NCBI GenBank assembly: GCA_016933955.1
Contig: JAFGTT010000027.1
Location: forward strand, 1-64,000
Reading direction: 5' to 3'
Length of the DNA: 64,000 nucleotides
Origin: Candidatus Zixiibacteriota bacterium
Lineage (GTDB): Bacteria > Zixibacteria > MSB-5A5 > GN15 > PGXB01
The position numbers were made by a program, and so were the translations under genes. Below, piece after piece: positions 56,181-64,000 of this stretch (position 1 is the stretch's first letter; each line of letters begins with the position of its first letter). Under the pieces are notes generated by a model. It ran no database searches. It was not told the origin of the DNA and saw only the letters and a program-made list of their open reading frames with translations.

Positions 56181-56209
56181 ATAATAGCGGTCAAACCCGT
56201 TCGGGTCAA
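56181..56209 (-). promoter_or_regulatory. Promoter of the envelope operon with embedded inverted repeat
   Basis: On the minus strand TTGACC (56209-56204), 17-base spacer, TATTAT (56186-56181); leader of about 36 bases. The inverted repeat ACCCG-TT-CGGGT (56195-56206) overlaps the -35 and spacer, and GGTCAA occurs twice, at 56189-56194 and 56204-56209, so an operator is possible. Confidence 0.6.
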
Positions 56210-56388
56210 CATAAAATTAAGCAGTTCAATCACTACCGAATTTATAGCAATTTTCATACCTGCCGCGGATGGGGCTCAACACATTGATTACCGGGGACTT
56301 GTGATTGATACTCAGGATCCGGCGCACAATTATTGGGCCGGATGACCGGGTCATGCACTTTTACTATTCAGATAAACCTTTGATTTGA

Positions 56389-57231
56389 TTACCGGTTGCG
56401 GGCTTCAATATAATCGAGGAACATTTTTTTCAACTCAAGAGTGAGGGGTCCGACTCTGAATTTATATGTCTTTTCGGCTTTAATCGAAATAACGGGAATA
56501 ATTAATTTAAGAGATGATGTTACGAAGACCTCATCGGCTTTAAGGAGATCATTTAGTTTTATATTACGAATGCGGCAGGGGATATTCCGGTGTTCGGCCA
56601 TTTCAATAATGTGTTTGCGTGTCATTCCGTCCAGGCACCCGGCTTCCAGCGGAGTGGTGAACAGTATTCCGTTTTTAACCCAAAAGATATTGGCCGAAGT
56701 TGTCTCGGCCACGTTTCCCGATCGGTTGAGAAGGATACCGTCATCGAATCGAGAGCTATAGGCCTTCTTGCGCGAGGTCATTTCGATGATAAAGGAAAGG
56801 GTTTTAACATTGCGGAAGGGCGAATCCTGATCAACCTGATAGGGCGAGACGGTAAGGCGAAATGGCTGAATCGGAAAACTGTATTCGGTGACAATAATCA
56901 GTATTCGCGGTTTGGACTTTTTCCCGGCCCAGAAAGCCGAATCACCGGCTGTCAATGTCACCCGGATTTTCTTGATCGGGGCAGTGTTTTTCTTATTGGC
57001 GGCCATTATCCAGCGGCGAATCCTATCCCGGGAGCAGGGGAGAGCCAGGCGAATCAGCCTGGCGCCTCTTTCCAGCCGGTCAAGATGATCTTCGATAAAG
57101 ATGACATTATCGCCGATGGCCGCAAAAGTCTCGAAAAGCCCATCGGCGTAAAACAGGGAATTGTCAAAAATGGATATACGGGCTCTTTTTTTTGGGATCG
57201 ATTGACCGTTTATAGAGCAGTTAATTTTCAT
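56389..57231 (-). CDS. Class IV aminotransferase (BCAT / aminodeoxychorismate lyase-like)
   Basis: 280 residues; PLP enzyme of fold type IV. The cofactor lysine is in FRNVKTLSFI (about residue 143) and the second signature GNVAETTSANIFWVKNG (about residues 173-189) positions PLP. It starts with INGQSIPKKRARISIFDNSLFYADGLFETF. It could be a branched-chain or D-amino acid transaminase or PabC; the sequence does not separate these. The ATG at 57231 is preferred (a GTG precedes it). There is no Shine-Dalgarno site; the -10 box ends eight bases before the ATG, suggesting a leaderless mRNA. Confidence 0.88.
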   Translation of the reverse strand: MKINCSINGQSIPKKRARISIFDNSLFYADGLFETFAAIGDNVIFIEDHLDRLERGARLIRLALPCSRDRIRRWIMAANKKNTAPIKKIRVTLTAGDSAFWAGKKSKPRILIIVTEYSFPIQPFRLTVSPYQVDQDSPFRNVKTLSFIIEMTSRKKAYSSRFDDGILLNRSGNVAETTSANIFWVKNGILFTTPLEAGCLDGMTRKHIIEMAEHRNIPCRIRNIKLNDLLKADEVFVTSSLKLIIPVISIKAEKTYKFRVGPLTLELKKMFLDYIEARNR

Positions 57232-57239
57232 CACGGAGT

Positions 57240-57268
57240 AATATATATTGTTTCAATGAGTCGGACAA
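57240..57268 (-). promoter_or_regulatory. Promoter of the aminotransferase, leaderless type
   Basis: On the minus strand TTGTCC (57268-57263), 17-base spacer, TATATT (57245-57240). Eight bases separate the -10 from the ATG at 57231, so the transcript should begin at or next to the start codon. Confidence 0.6.
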
Positions 57269-57289
57269 TCAATAATATTTGCCTGTGTA

Positions 57290-57317
57290 TTGACACCATC
57301 GGCCCGGCCAATATATT
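57290..57317 (+). promoter_or_regulatory. Promoter of the DUF401 gene, leaderless type
   Basis: TTGACA (57290-57295), 16-base spacer, TATATT (57312-57317). Nine bases separate the -10 from the ATG at 57327, leaving a leader of about 2-4 bases. Confidence 0.7.
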
Positions 57318-57326
57318 GGCGGCAAT

Positions 57327-58547
57327 ATGATTGAATTTCTGAAACTGGTTGTGATTTTCACGGTGATTGTGGTCGGATTGCGGCGGAAAATCTTTGTCGG
57401 CTATCTTCTTTTCGGGGCCGGAATTCTGACCGCGATATTATATGGGGCGGCCTTTGATGAAATTCTCCGGGCCTATACTCATCTGCTGATTTCGACTGAT
57501 TTTCTGGCTCTTTATGCCATAATTATTCTGATCACTTTTCTTGGCCGGTTCCTGAGAGAAATCGGGTATCTGGATCGTCTGGTTAAAGCCAGCGAGGAGA
57601 TTATCGGCGGCGCCCGAACCGCTTCGGCCGTATTGCCGGCCATGATCGGTTTGATGCCGATGCCGGGCGGGGCGCTTTTATCGGCCCCGCTGATCGGTCG
57701 AGTTCTAAAAGATAAGAAATATTCCCCGGAGTTTAAAACGGTCGTCAATTACTGGTCCCGCCATGTGATTGAGTTCTGCTGGCCGGTTTACCCCGGATTG
57801 ATTCTCTCGGCGACCATTACCTCTCTCCCGGTGGGGACTGTCTCGCTCTTGCAGATGCCCATGACTCTGATTATGATCCTGATCGGAATAGTCTTTTTCA
57901 TCCGTAAAATAGACCCCAGTAACGGCCCCGGGGGGAAATTGATAAAGCCGCTATTTAGTATATTGGTAAATATCTGGCCAATTATTCTGGCCATCTTAAT
58001 CCATGCCATTTTTGAAATAAAACTGGTTTTCTGCGTATTGATAGCCCTGATATTGCTGTTATTAATCGAGCGGCCAACTCCGGCCAGACTTCTCCCGGTG
58101 GCCAAAGAGGCCTTTTCGCCGCGATTGCTGGTCCTGGTTTACGGGGTACTCTCATTTAAGGCCGCGCTGGAGGTCACCGGAGCGGTGGGATCAATTCCGA
58201 AATTGACCGCCGAACTGGGATTGTCTCCGCAGATTATGATTATCCTGGTGTCGTTCCTGTCTGGATTACTAACAGGTATTCTGTTTGCTCTCATAGGCTT
58301 AGCCTACCCGCTTCTGGCCGCATTTCTATACCAGCCGGATATTAATCTGGCCAATATTTTTCTGGCTTTTGTTTCCGGCTATGTGGGTATGATTTTCTCG
58401 CCGACCCATTTTTGCCTGATTTTAACCAATGAACATTTTAAATCTCATCTGGGCAAGGTCTATCGGTTATTGACCCCGCCCCTTCTGCTACTTTTCCTGA
58501 CCGCTGTTTTTTTATACCTGATCGGGTATCCCTGGCATATTTTTTGA
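57327..58547 (+). CDS. DUF401 family membrane protein
   Basis: 406 residues, about ten to twelve membrane segments. The family region is IGLMPMPGGALLSAPLIGRVL (about residues 107-127), with NYWSRHVIEFCWPVYPGLIL next to it and FSPTHFCLILTNEHF (about residues 356-370) near the end; such paired conserved loops are typical of ion-transporter-like folds related to the GntP/citrate permease group. Substrate is unknown. Divergent from the aminotransferase. Confidence 0.85.
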   Translation: MIEFLKLVVIFTVIVVGLRRKIFVGYLLFGAGILTAILYGAAFDEILRAYTHLLISTDFLALYAIIILITFLGRFLREIGYLDRLVKASEEIIGGARTASAVLPAMIGLMPMPGGALLSAPLIGRVLKDKKYSPEFKTVVNYWSRHVIEFCWPVYPGLILSATITSLPVGTVSLLQMPMTLIMILIGIVFFIRKIDPSNGPGGKLIKPLFSILVNIWPIILAILIHAIFEIKLVFCVLIALILLLLIERPTPARLLPVAKEAFSPRLLVLVYGVLSFKAALEVTGAVGSIPKLTAELGLSPQIMIILVSFLSGLLTGILFALIGLAYPLLAAFLYQPDINLANIFLAFVSGYVGMIFSPTHFCLILTNEHFKSHLGKVYRLLTPPLLLLFLTAVFLYLIGYPWHIF

Positions 58548-58646
58548 TTACTTATATTGTTGAATAGTTGCCTGAGCCAACTAAAAAATGATATTTATGG
58601 AACTCAAAATCGCGACGATTGTAACATTAATAAAGATGGGTGGCTT

Positions 58647-59252
58647 GTGAAAGCAAAAGAGACTGAAAAAGATATTGATTACGCCCTGATGAAAAAGGTT
58701 CAGGGCGGCGACATGGTTGCTTTTAACCAGATTGCGGAACGCTATAAAGACCGCCTGATGAATATCATAATGCGGATGCTTCATAGCCATGAGGAGGCCG
58801 AGGATATCGTCCAGGAAACATTTGTTCGGGTTTATCAGCACCGTGATTCCTTCGATTTCAGGCACTGTTTTTCAACCTGGATTTATACAATTGCCCTGAA
58901 TCTGGCCAGAAATGAACTTCGCAAGAGAAAACGGTTTAAATTCTTTGATATTTTCGACATGCAGGGAAAAGAGGCTGAAATAGCAGTGGAGATGGAACTC
59001 CCCACCAATATGCCCAAGGCAATAGAATCGGCCCTGACCGCCCTGCCGGAGAAATATAAAATGGCCTTTGTCTTAAGAGATATCCAGGAACTTCCGTACG
59101 AGGAGGTAGCCAAGATTATGAATATACCTCTGGGGACGGTTAAATCTCGTGTTAACCGGGCCAGAGCCATGCTTCGAGATAAATTACGACCGAGAATGGA
59201 GGAATATAATGCGTTGTCAAAGGGTACGCTCCTACCTGTCAGCCTACTGTAA
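58647..59252 (+). CDS. ECF-family RNA polymerase sigma factor
   Basis: 201 residues from a GTG at 58647 (GGGTGG just upstream; MKAKETEKDIDYALMKK is a normal ECF start). The frame is open to a TTG at 58557, so the start is uncertain. Sigma region 2 (about residues 15-85: FNQIAERYKDRLMNIIMRML, then EEAEDIVQETFVRVY) and region 4 (about 135-190: ALPEKYKMAFVLRDIQELPYEEVAKI, then GTVKSRVNRARAMLRDKL) are complete. Overlaps the anti-sigma gene by 44 bases. No auto-regulated promoter was recognised. Confidence 0.93.
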   Translation: MKAKETEKDIDYALMKKVQGGDMVAFNQIAERYKDRLMNIIMRMLHSHEEAEDIVQETFVRVYQHRDSFDFRHCFSTWIYTIALNLARNELRKRKRFKFFDIFDMQGKEAEIAVEMELPTNMPKAIESALTALPEKYKMAFVLRDIQELPYEEVAKIMNIPLGTVKSRVNRARAMLRDKLRPRMEEYNALSKGTLLPVSLL

Positions 59253-59910
59253 ACAGGAGTTGACAGGCCGCCGGCTTAGGGCTGTTCGGGAACATCTGGA
59301 TGGATGTCCGGAATGCCGGCGTGAGGAAGCCCTGATTAATGAAATTTCCGGTGCGACGGCCGGTCTTCCTCGATATTCCGTTTCCTCGGATTTTAACAGC
59401 AAGCTGTTAAATCGAATTGCCCGGGAACGGTTCCAGGAGACGCGGACCAAAGCCTATATACCCAAACGGATCCCTCTGTTTGGCTGGGCTAAATTGATTC
59501 CGGCGGTGGCTTCGATAACCATGGTTATCGCACTGGTTTTTTATGGCGGATTGGGGGGCTTGAACACCCCGCCCGATCAGGGTGTGATTATCGCCGATAA
59601 TACTGATGATGGTGACGGTCTGGATGATCGCTACAAATATGTTCAGCCGGAATCGAACCATGTTTTAAATCAGCATGTCAATTCGGAATGGGCTTTCAAA
59701 AAACAGGTGGCTCGGGCCAGCCGCATCAGGGCGCTGATGAACAGTCTGGCCAGTCAGACTGATTTCAAACGCGATAATATCCAGTTTGCAACCAGTCAGA
59801 ATTTTCCGATGAATCAGGGATTTTTCATCAGACTTCCATTGGATGGCATGACCATGAACCGGGCCTATAATCTGGTACCGGCAGTCGAGAATGCAAGCAG
59901 TAGCCGTTAG
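59209..59910 (+). CDS. Zinc-finger anti-sigma factor, membrane-anchored
   Basis: 233 residues from the ATG at 59209 (GGAGG before it). N-terminal zf-HC2/ZAS domain: CQRVRSYLSAYC then HLDGCPECRRE, an H-x3-C-x2-C motif that binds zinc and holds the sigma factor. One membrane helix (about residues 105-123, LIPAVASITMVIALVFYGG) separates it from an extracytoplasmic part (about 124-233) with an acidic stretch and a basic helix, probably the signal-sensing side. The signal is unknown. Translational overlap with the sigma gene fixes their stoichiometry. Confidence 0.88.
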   Translation: MRCQRVRSYLSAYCKQELTGRRLRAVREHLDGCPECRREEALINEISGATAGLPRYSVSSDFNSKLLNRIARERFQETRTKAYIPKRIPLFGWAKLIPAVASITMVIALVFYGGLGGLNTPPDQGVIIADNTDDGDGLDDRYKYVQPESNHVLNQHVNSEWAFKKQVARASRIRALMNSLASQTDFKRDNIQFATSQNFPMNQGFFIRLPLDGMTMNRAYNLVPAVENASSSR

Positions 59911-59954
59911 GAGGTTTTGATAATTCTATCGATAAAGTTCCGATAATGTCTGTT

Positions 59955-59992
59955 ACCGGGATATTGGCACCGCCCAGTATCCCGGTTTTTTT
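59955..59992 (+). terminator. Terminator of the sigma/anti-sigma operon
   Basis: Perfect nine-base-pair stem ACCGGGATA (59955-59963) and TATCCCGGT (59978-59986), 14-base loop, then a run of T residues to 59992. Confidence 0.88.
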
Positions 59993-60050
59993 ATGGGTAT
60001 CCGGAACAGATATGACCCGGAGATTGATTCAAAATCAAGATAGTTTGATA

Positions 60051-60080
60051 TTGGCATTTGGCCATCAAAGAAATTATAAT
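60051..60080 (+). promoter_or_regulatory. Promoter of the CMD-tamB genes, leaderless type
   Basis: TTGGCA (60051-60056), 18-base spacer, TATAAT (60075-60080, perfect). Seven bases separate the -10 from the ATG at 60088, so transcription should start at or beside the start codon. Confidence 0.7.
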
Positions 60081-60087
60081 AGAAGTC

Positions 60088-60768
60088 ATGATGACGGGGT
60101 CGGATTTTTGCAGGTATATTGACAACCTCTCGATCGGTGATGATGATCGGCGGGTTCGATATCTCTCGCTGTTTTCTGCAATCATTGCGGTTGGCGATGA
60201 ACATTTGACGGAGTCGGCCATTGGCTGTCTGTATGAACGCGGTATGGATCGCGAAGCTCTTTATGAAGCCATTTTGCAGAGTTATCTTTTTCTCGGATTT
60301 CCCAGAATGATCGAGGCGGCTCTGGCTTTCAACCGGGTCATAGGTAATATGACCGGGCATTGTTCTCTGGAAGCGGTGACCCCGGAGGAATCCGGGGAAT
60401 GGTTTGAGCGGGGGATTAATCTCTGCCGACGGGTTTATGGGAAAAATTACGAAGTTTTAAGAAAACGGTTTCTTGAGGTATCGCCCGAGATTTTCCGCTG
60501 GATGGTCATCGAAGGATATGGTAAAGTCCTCTGCCGACCCGGAATGACTCATATTGAACGCGAACTGGCCGAAGTGGCGGCCCTGATTGTCGATCGACGG
60601 GAACGTCAACTTGTTTCCCATATTCTTGGCAGTCTCAATGTCGGCGCTGAAATGCCATTGATAAGAATCATCAACCGGGATATCAGACCTCTGGCTGGAG
60701 AAACCGCCCATGAACTGGCGAATCGGGTTATCCGGCGAATCCAGGAGAAGTATGAAACTCAGATATAG
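60088..60768 (+). CDS. Carboxymuconolactone decarboxylase-like protein, two CMD-like halves
   Basis: 226 residues from the ATG at 60088; a second ATG follows at once. The first half (about residues 20-95) reads like a CMD/AhpD-type helical domain: LTESAIGCLYERGMDREALYEAILQ then SYLFLGFPRMIEAALAF. The second (about 140-215) repeats the pattern: HIERELAEVAALIVDRRERQLVSHILGSLNVGAE. The CxxC pair used by AhpD peroxidases is absent, so a redox role is unlikely and the activity is unknown. Leaderless-type start. Ends 17 bases inside the tamB-like gene, hence coupled to it. Confidence 0.72.
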   Translation: MMTGSDFCRYIDNLSIGDDDRRVRYLSLFSAIIAVGDEHLTESAIGCLYERGMDREALYEAILQSYLFLGFPRMIEAALAFNRVIGNMTGHCSLEAVTPEESGEWFERGINLCRRVYGKNYEVLRKRFLEVSPEIFRWMVIEGYGKVLCRPGMTHIERELAEVAALIVDRRERQLVSHILGSLNVGAEMPLIRIINRDIRPLAGETAHELANRVIRRIQEKYETQI

Positions 60769-63700
60769 ACTGCTTCTGGCCCCGATAGTCTCGGCCTTCA
60801 TTTTTTTCCTGACGACTTACCTGGCCATTTTTCATTTCGGTTTGGTGGAATATATGGCCAATCGCGAGTTGAGAAAGCAGATCGGCGCCAATCTGCCTAT
60901 CCGCGTCCATATCGGTGAAATAACCGGAGATTATTACTCCCGGCTGAAATTGGAAGATGTTTTTGTAATTTATGATGACGGTACCACTATTTATACCATG
61001 GCGGCCGTCCCGATCATTGAGATTAGATATTCTCTTTCCCGATTCTGGAGAGGACTTTTGTATTTCGAATCGATTGAAATTGATTCGGCCATCCTGACTA
61101 TCAAGCAATCAACGGAGCGAAAATGGCTGGTTCCGAAACCGCTGTCGGAATCAAAAAGAAAGGAGGCCATCCTTGATTTCGAAATCGATCGATTTAATTT
61201 GCGTAATTTAAGTCTGCGCCTGTTTCAGCCGGATGACACTCTGATTTTCAGCGATGTTGCTTTTGGCGCCCGGTTTCGGGGTCGCGAAAAAACCTATACG
61301 GCTCAGATAGACAGTCTCAGGTTCAAATCCACCGATGATCGGCTTGGATATCTGTCGGCCAGCGGCCGGATCACGCTTACCGGAAACCATTTGATGTACC
61401 AGGACCTGTCCGTCAGTACCGATTCCACCGATATCACCCTGAACGGGCTTTTAATTCTGGAAGACACCATACAGAACAATTGCGAATTCGAGGCCCGACA
61501 TTTGAATATCGCGGAAATTGCCTCGTTTGTCAATGTTCATCTGAACGGTCATATCGCCGCCGGAGGCGCTTTTTCATATGGCGCCGGTAAACTTGAAGGC
61601 AGGATCGAATTAAGCGGTGATTTTATGGATCGCAAATTCGATTCGTTATCCATGTCATTTGAGTACCATGACCGCCTGCTCATGCTTGATACCCTGATCG
61701 GCCATATTTTTGAAGGTTGCTACCTGGAAGGACACGGGCAACTGGATCTCCGGCAGAAGCCGGAGCAGTACAAATATATCGGTATGATCAAAAATTTTAA
61801 TCTCGACAACCTGGCGAATAATACCTTTTATTCCGATTTAAGCGGCATAATAAATTTGACCGGTTCCGGCCTGAAAAAGGAAAATCTCCTGATCGATGCT
61901 ATTGTCAATCTGGATGAATCCTGGTTCGATCGATATCATATGCACCATTCGATAGGGGAGATGACCATTACGACCGACAGCCTCCGATTTTATGATTCAT
62001 TCGTCTTCAAATATTACGATAATACGATTACCTTCGGCGGCCGGATGGATTATCACGGATTACTCGAAATCGCCGGTCATGCCGCCTTCAAAAACCTGTC
62101 GGTATTCAACGGGCAGATTTTCATCGCCAGGATGGGCGGACGGGGGGAAGCCGATTTTCGTCTTGGCGGCCTTCTCAGGAACCCTGATTTACAGGGTATT
62201 TTCCAATCCGATTCCCTCTGGCTATATGATTTTTATTCATCGCATTCTCAATTCGATGTCAATGTCAGAAGATTTCTGTACGATCGGGAAGGTTATGTCA
62301 ATATGACCCTTCTGGATGGTTCGGCCTATAATATTCCGTACGATACTATCGCTCTGCTGATGACCCTCGATTCTCAGTACGTTTTTATCGACAGTTCCCA
62401 TGCTTACAACAGGTACGCCGATATCCGGGTCGGGGGAAAGTTGGATTATTATAATTACCCTCAATGTTTGGCCCTTGATGATGTCCGGGTCGATATCCTC
62501 GGGCTGGATTCCCATAATGCCGATACCATGGTGATCGAGATCGACAGTCTGGGATACGATATCAGGCAGGGACGGCTGGATCGTGAGGAAGGATATATCG
62601 ATGGGCGGGGGAGAATCAATTATGATCAGTCGATGAATTTTCAGATTAAGGCCGCCGGTGTCGAGATCGGTCCCTGGGTGGCCCTGTTTAATGATCAGTA
62701 CAATATCACCGGCAGGATTTACGGTCAGGCCCGGCTAGGCGGGAATTTCGATAAACCTCTGATAAAATACCGGGGCGGGATTGATTCCCTGGGTTACCAG
62801 GGTTTAAATCTGGGAAATCTTTTTGCCGATTTCGATTATGGAGAACAACGGGTTGCATTCGATTCGGTCACTCTTAAAAGCCGGGAAGGATATTATCATG
62901 CCGTCGGATATTATCCTCTGGACCTGGCATTTGCCCGTATTGATGACCGTTTCCCCGACTATGATCAGAATATCGATATATTGATTTATGATAATCGTTT
63001 CGATCTGGTCAGCCTGCTTCTAAACGAGGTCGAGGACTTGACCGGCGAGTTTAAGGCCCAGTTCAAGTTGACAGGAACCCCTCTGAAACCTAAAATCGAT
63101 GGCGAGGCTTCGATCCGCAAGGGTCGGTTAAAGCTGTATGACCTGGTTCAACCGCTTGAGAATCTCCGGGCCGATATGAAAATGATTAATCATACGGTTT
63201 ATCTGGATTCGCTCTCGGCCATGTGCGAAAACGGTTCCGGAAGCATGGGTCATGTTGGCGGTAACGGCATAATCCAGATTAATTCCATCGACAGGTTCGA
63301 CTATGACGTGATGATTACGGCCAAAGAATTCCCGATAAAATATGAACTGGGAGACATTACCGGATCGGTCAATGCCGATCTGGCGGTGAGGGGAGAGACC
63401 CCGCCGACGGTTGAGGGCGATGTCGAAATCATCGCACTTACTTATCGCGAGAATTTCGCCGCTGAGAATGAGGGTTGGAGTGTCCTTTCGGCCCTCCAGA
63501 GTGAAAACAGCTGGGATCTTAATCTTAATGTCGAAGCCATTTCAAATTTATGGATCAAGAATGATGATATTGATGCCGAATTCTCGGGCAATCTCAATTT
63601 CATCAGGGAGCAGGGGAAATATCGTTATATCGGGCAGATGGAAATTCTTCGGGGTAAAGGCTACTGGGCCGATCGAACTTTCCGAATCGAACCCGGGGCG

Positions 63701-64000
63701 ACCATCAATTACGAAGATATCGAATATCCCAATCCCACCCTGGATATTTATGCATCGACCAGGATCAGGGCAACGGCACCATCGGCGGCCGGCGATGAGA
63801 AACTGGAGACCACCAATATTGATCTAATGGTTCATGTTACCGGCACCCTTGAAGAGCCGATAATCGCCACAGCCGAGGGTTCGCAATACTCTACGGAAGA
63901 ACTCCTTTCTATTATTTTTCTAAATGATTATCAGACCGGAACCAATACGGAACAGAGAATCGGCGATCGGCTGACAGCGGGACTGGCGGAATATGTCGGA
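60752..64000 (+). CDS. tamB: TamB-like (DUF490) translocation and assembly protein, partial (C-terminus off right edge)
   Basis: 1083 codons open to the right edge; ATG at 60752 with AGGAGAAG upstream, overlapping the CMD gene. One N-terminal membrane anchor (residues about 7-24, LLAPIVSAFIFFLTTYLAIF) followed by a long periplasmic chain of amphipathic beta-strands, as in AsmA/TamB-type bridge proteins thought to move phospholipids or help barrel assembly. The last part (from about residue 870: GEFKAQFKLTGTPLKPKIDGEASIR, VEGDVEI, GTLEEPIIATAEGSQYSTEELLSIIFLND) matches the start of the DUF490/TamB C-terminal domain. The rest is outside the window. Confidence 0.88.
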   Translation, partial: MKLRYRLLLAPIVSAFIFFLTTYLAIFHFGLVEYMANRELRKQIGANLPIRVHIGEITGDYYSRLKLEDVFVIYDDGTTIYTMAAVPIIEIRYSLSRFWRGLLYFESIEIDSAILTIKQSTERKWLVPKPLSESKRKEAILDFEIDRFNLRNLSLRLFQPDDTLIFSDVAFGARFRGREKTYTAQIDSLRFKSTDDRLGYLSASGRITLTGNHLMYQDLSVSTDSTDITLNGLLILEDTIQNNCEFEARHLNIAEIASFVNVHLNGHIAAGGAFSYGAGKLEGRIELSGDFMDRKFDSLSMSFEYHDRLLMLDTLIGHIFEGCYLEGHGQLDLRQKPEQYKYIGMIKNFNLDNLANNTFYSDLSGIINLTGSGLKKENLLIDAIVNLDESWFDRYHMHHSIGEMTITTDSLRFYDSFVFKYYDNTITFGGRMDYHGLLEIAGHAAFKNLSVFNGQIFIARMGGRGEADFRLGGLLRNPDLQGIFQSDSLWLYDFYSSHSQFDVNVRRFLYDREGYVNMTLLDGSAYNIPYDTIALLMTLDSQYVFIDSSHAYNRYADIRVGGKLDYYNYPQCLALDDVRVDILGLDSHNADTMVIEIDSLGYDIRQGRLDREEGYIDGRGRINYDQSMNFQIKAAGVEIGPWVALFNDQYNITGRIYGQARLGGNFDKPLIKYRGGIDSLGYQGLNLGNLFADFDYGEQRVAFDSVTLKSREGYYHAVGYYPLDLAFARIDDRFPDYDQNIDILIYDNRFDLVSLLLNEVEDLTGEFKAQFKLTGTPLKPKIDGEASIRKGRLKLYDLVQPLENLRADMKMINHTVYLDSLSAMCENGSGSMGHVGGNGIIQINSIDRFDYDVMITAKEFPIKYELGDITGSVNADLAVRGETPPTVEGDVEIIALTYRENFAAENEGWSVLSALQSENSWDLNLNVEAISNLWIKNDDIDAEFSGNLNFIREQGKYRYIGQMEILRGKGYWADRTFRIEPGATINYEDIEYPNPTLDIYASTRIRATAPSAAGDEKLETTNIDLMVHVTGTLEEPIIATAEGSQYSTEELLSIIFLNDYQTGTNTEQRIGDRLTAGLAEYVG

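Noticed and set aside
59953-60360. 135-codon minus-strand frame across the CMD gene start
   Set aside because: It runs through the terminator at 59955-59992 and opposite a gene with a good promoter and family pattern.
61321-61330. GTTCAAATCC resembling a tRNA T-arm
   Set aside because: It lies inside the TamB-like coding frame and no acceptor stem or anticodon arm can be built around it.

Overview
The window reads as chromosomal DNA of a diderm, probably anaerobic bacterium of the FCB superphylum, most likely close to candidate phylum Zixibacteria. The reasons are: an envelope gene set for a Gram-negative cell (bamA, skp, lpxD, a TamB-like gene, a FadL-like porin, dsbD, lgt); a giant secreted protein that combines an Ig-like stalk, a cohesin-like domain, a dockerin-like domain and a C-terminal YPNPFNP-type domain; and rubrerythrin/rubredoxin plus a giant 2-hydroxyacyl-CoA-dehydratase-type activase, both usual in anaerobes. 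The taxon is an inference from gene content, not a database result.

Layout. 1-2604 (minus) is the start of a large secreted protein, open at the left edge, with a strong promoter and a leader of about 330 bases. 3340-8927 (plus) holds an ADP-forming acyl-CoA synthetase, a small membrane protein, gltX, a coiled-coil microprotein, and an oxidative-stress group (rubrerythrin, a stand-alone 36-residue rubredoxin, peroxiredoxin). glnS (minus) and nadA (plus) diverge at 10.8 kb. 12034-16179 (minus) is a tight operon nadE-rsmI-PAP2-lgt-EamA, divergent from ssb. 16826-21265 (minus) is an outer-membrane biogenesis operon rplU-bamA-skp-lpxD. 21531-25381 (plus) has uvrB, an unrecognised lipoprotein and a band-7 lipoprotein. 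26067-34031 (plus) is the 2654-residue repeat protein. 34098-42060 (minus) is a run of overlapping genes dtd-maf-rodZ-like-GT9-like-smc-ftsY-yjbQ-rlmH. 42186-49694 (plus) has the 1394-residue activase, thioredoxin, a CoA-binding protein, a possible 31-residue membrane peptide, a rhomboid protease and a pseudo-receiver protein. dsbD (minus) follows, then a DUF2064 protein and a creatininase-family protein (plus), a three-gene envelope operon (minus, 53497-56138), a class IV aminotransferase (minus) diverging from a DUF401 transporter-like protein (plus), an ECF sigma/anti-sigma pair, and a CMD-family gene overlapping a TamB-like gene that runs off the right edge.

Regulation. Many intergenic gaps contain promoters close to TTGACA-N16/18-TATATT, an E. 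coli-like pattern rather than the Bacteroidetes one. At three genes (aminotransferase, DUF401, CMD) the -10 box ends 7 to 9 bases before the start codon and there is no clear Shine-Dalgarno site, which points to leaderless or nearly leaderless transcripts. gltX may be a fourth case, but it lacks a -35 box. Six hairpins with T-runs mark transcript ends.

Most of the window is housekeeping. The parts most worth a second look are the giant stalk protein with its 763-residue super-repeat, the leaderless promoters, the split rubrerythrin, the activase with paired 14-base direct repeats upstream, and the pseudo-receiver protein. No tRNA, rRNA, CRISPR array, insertion sequence or prophage was seen.
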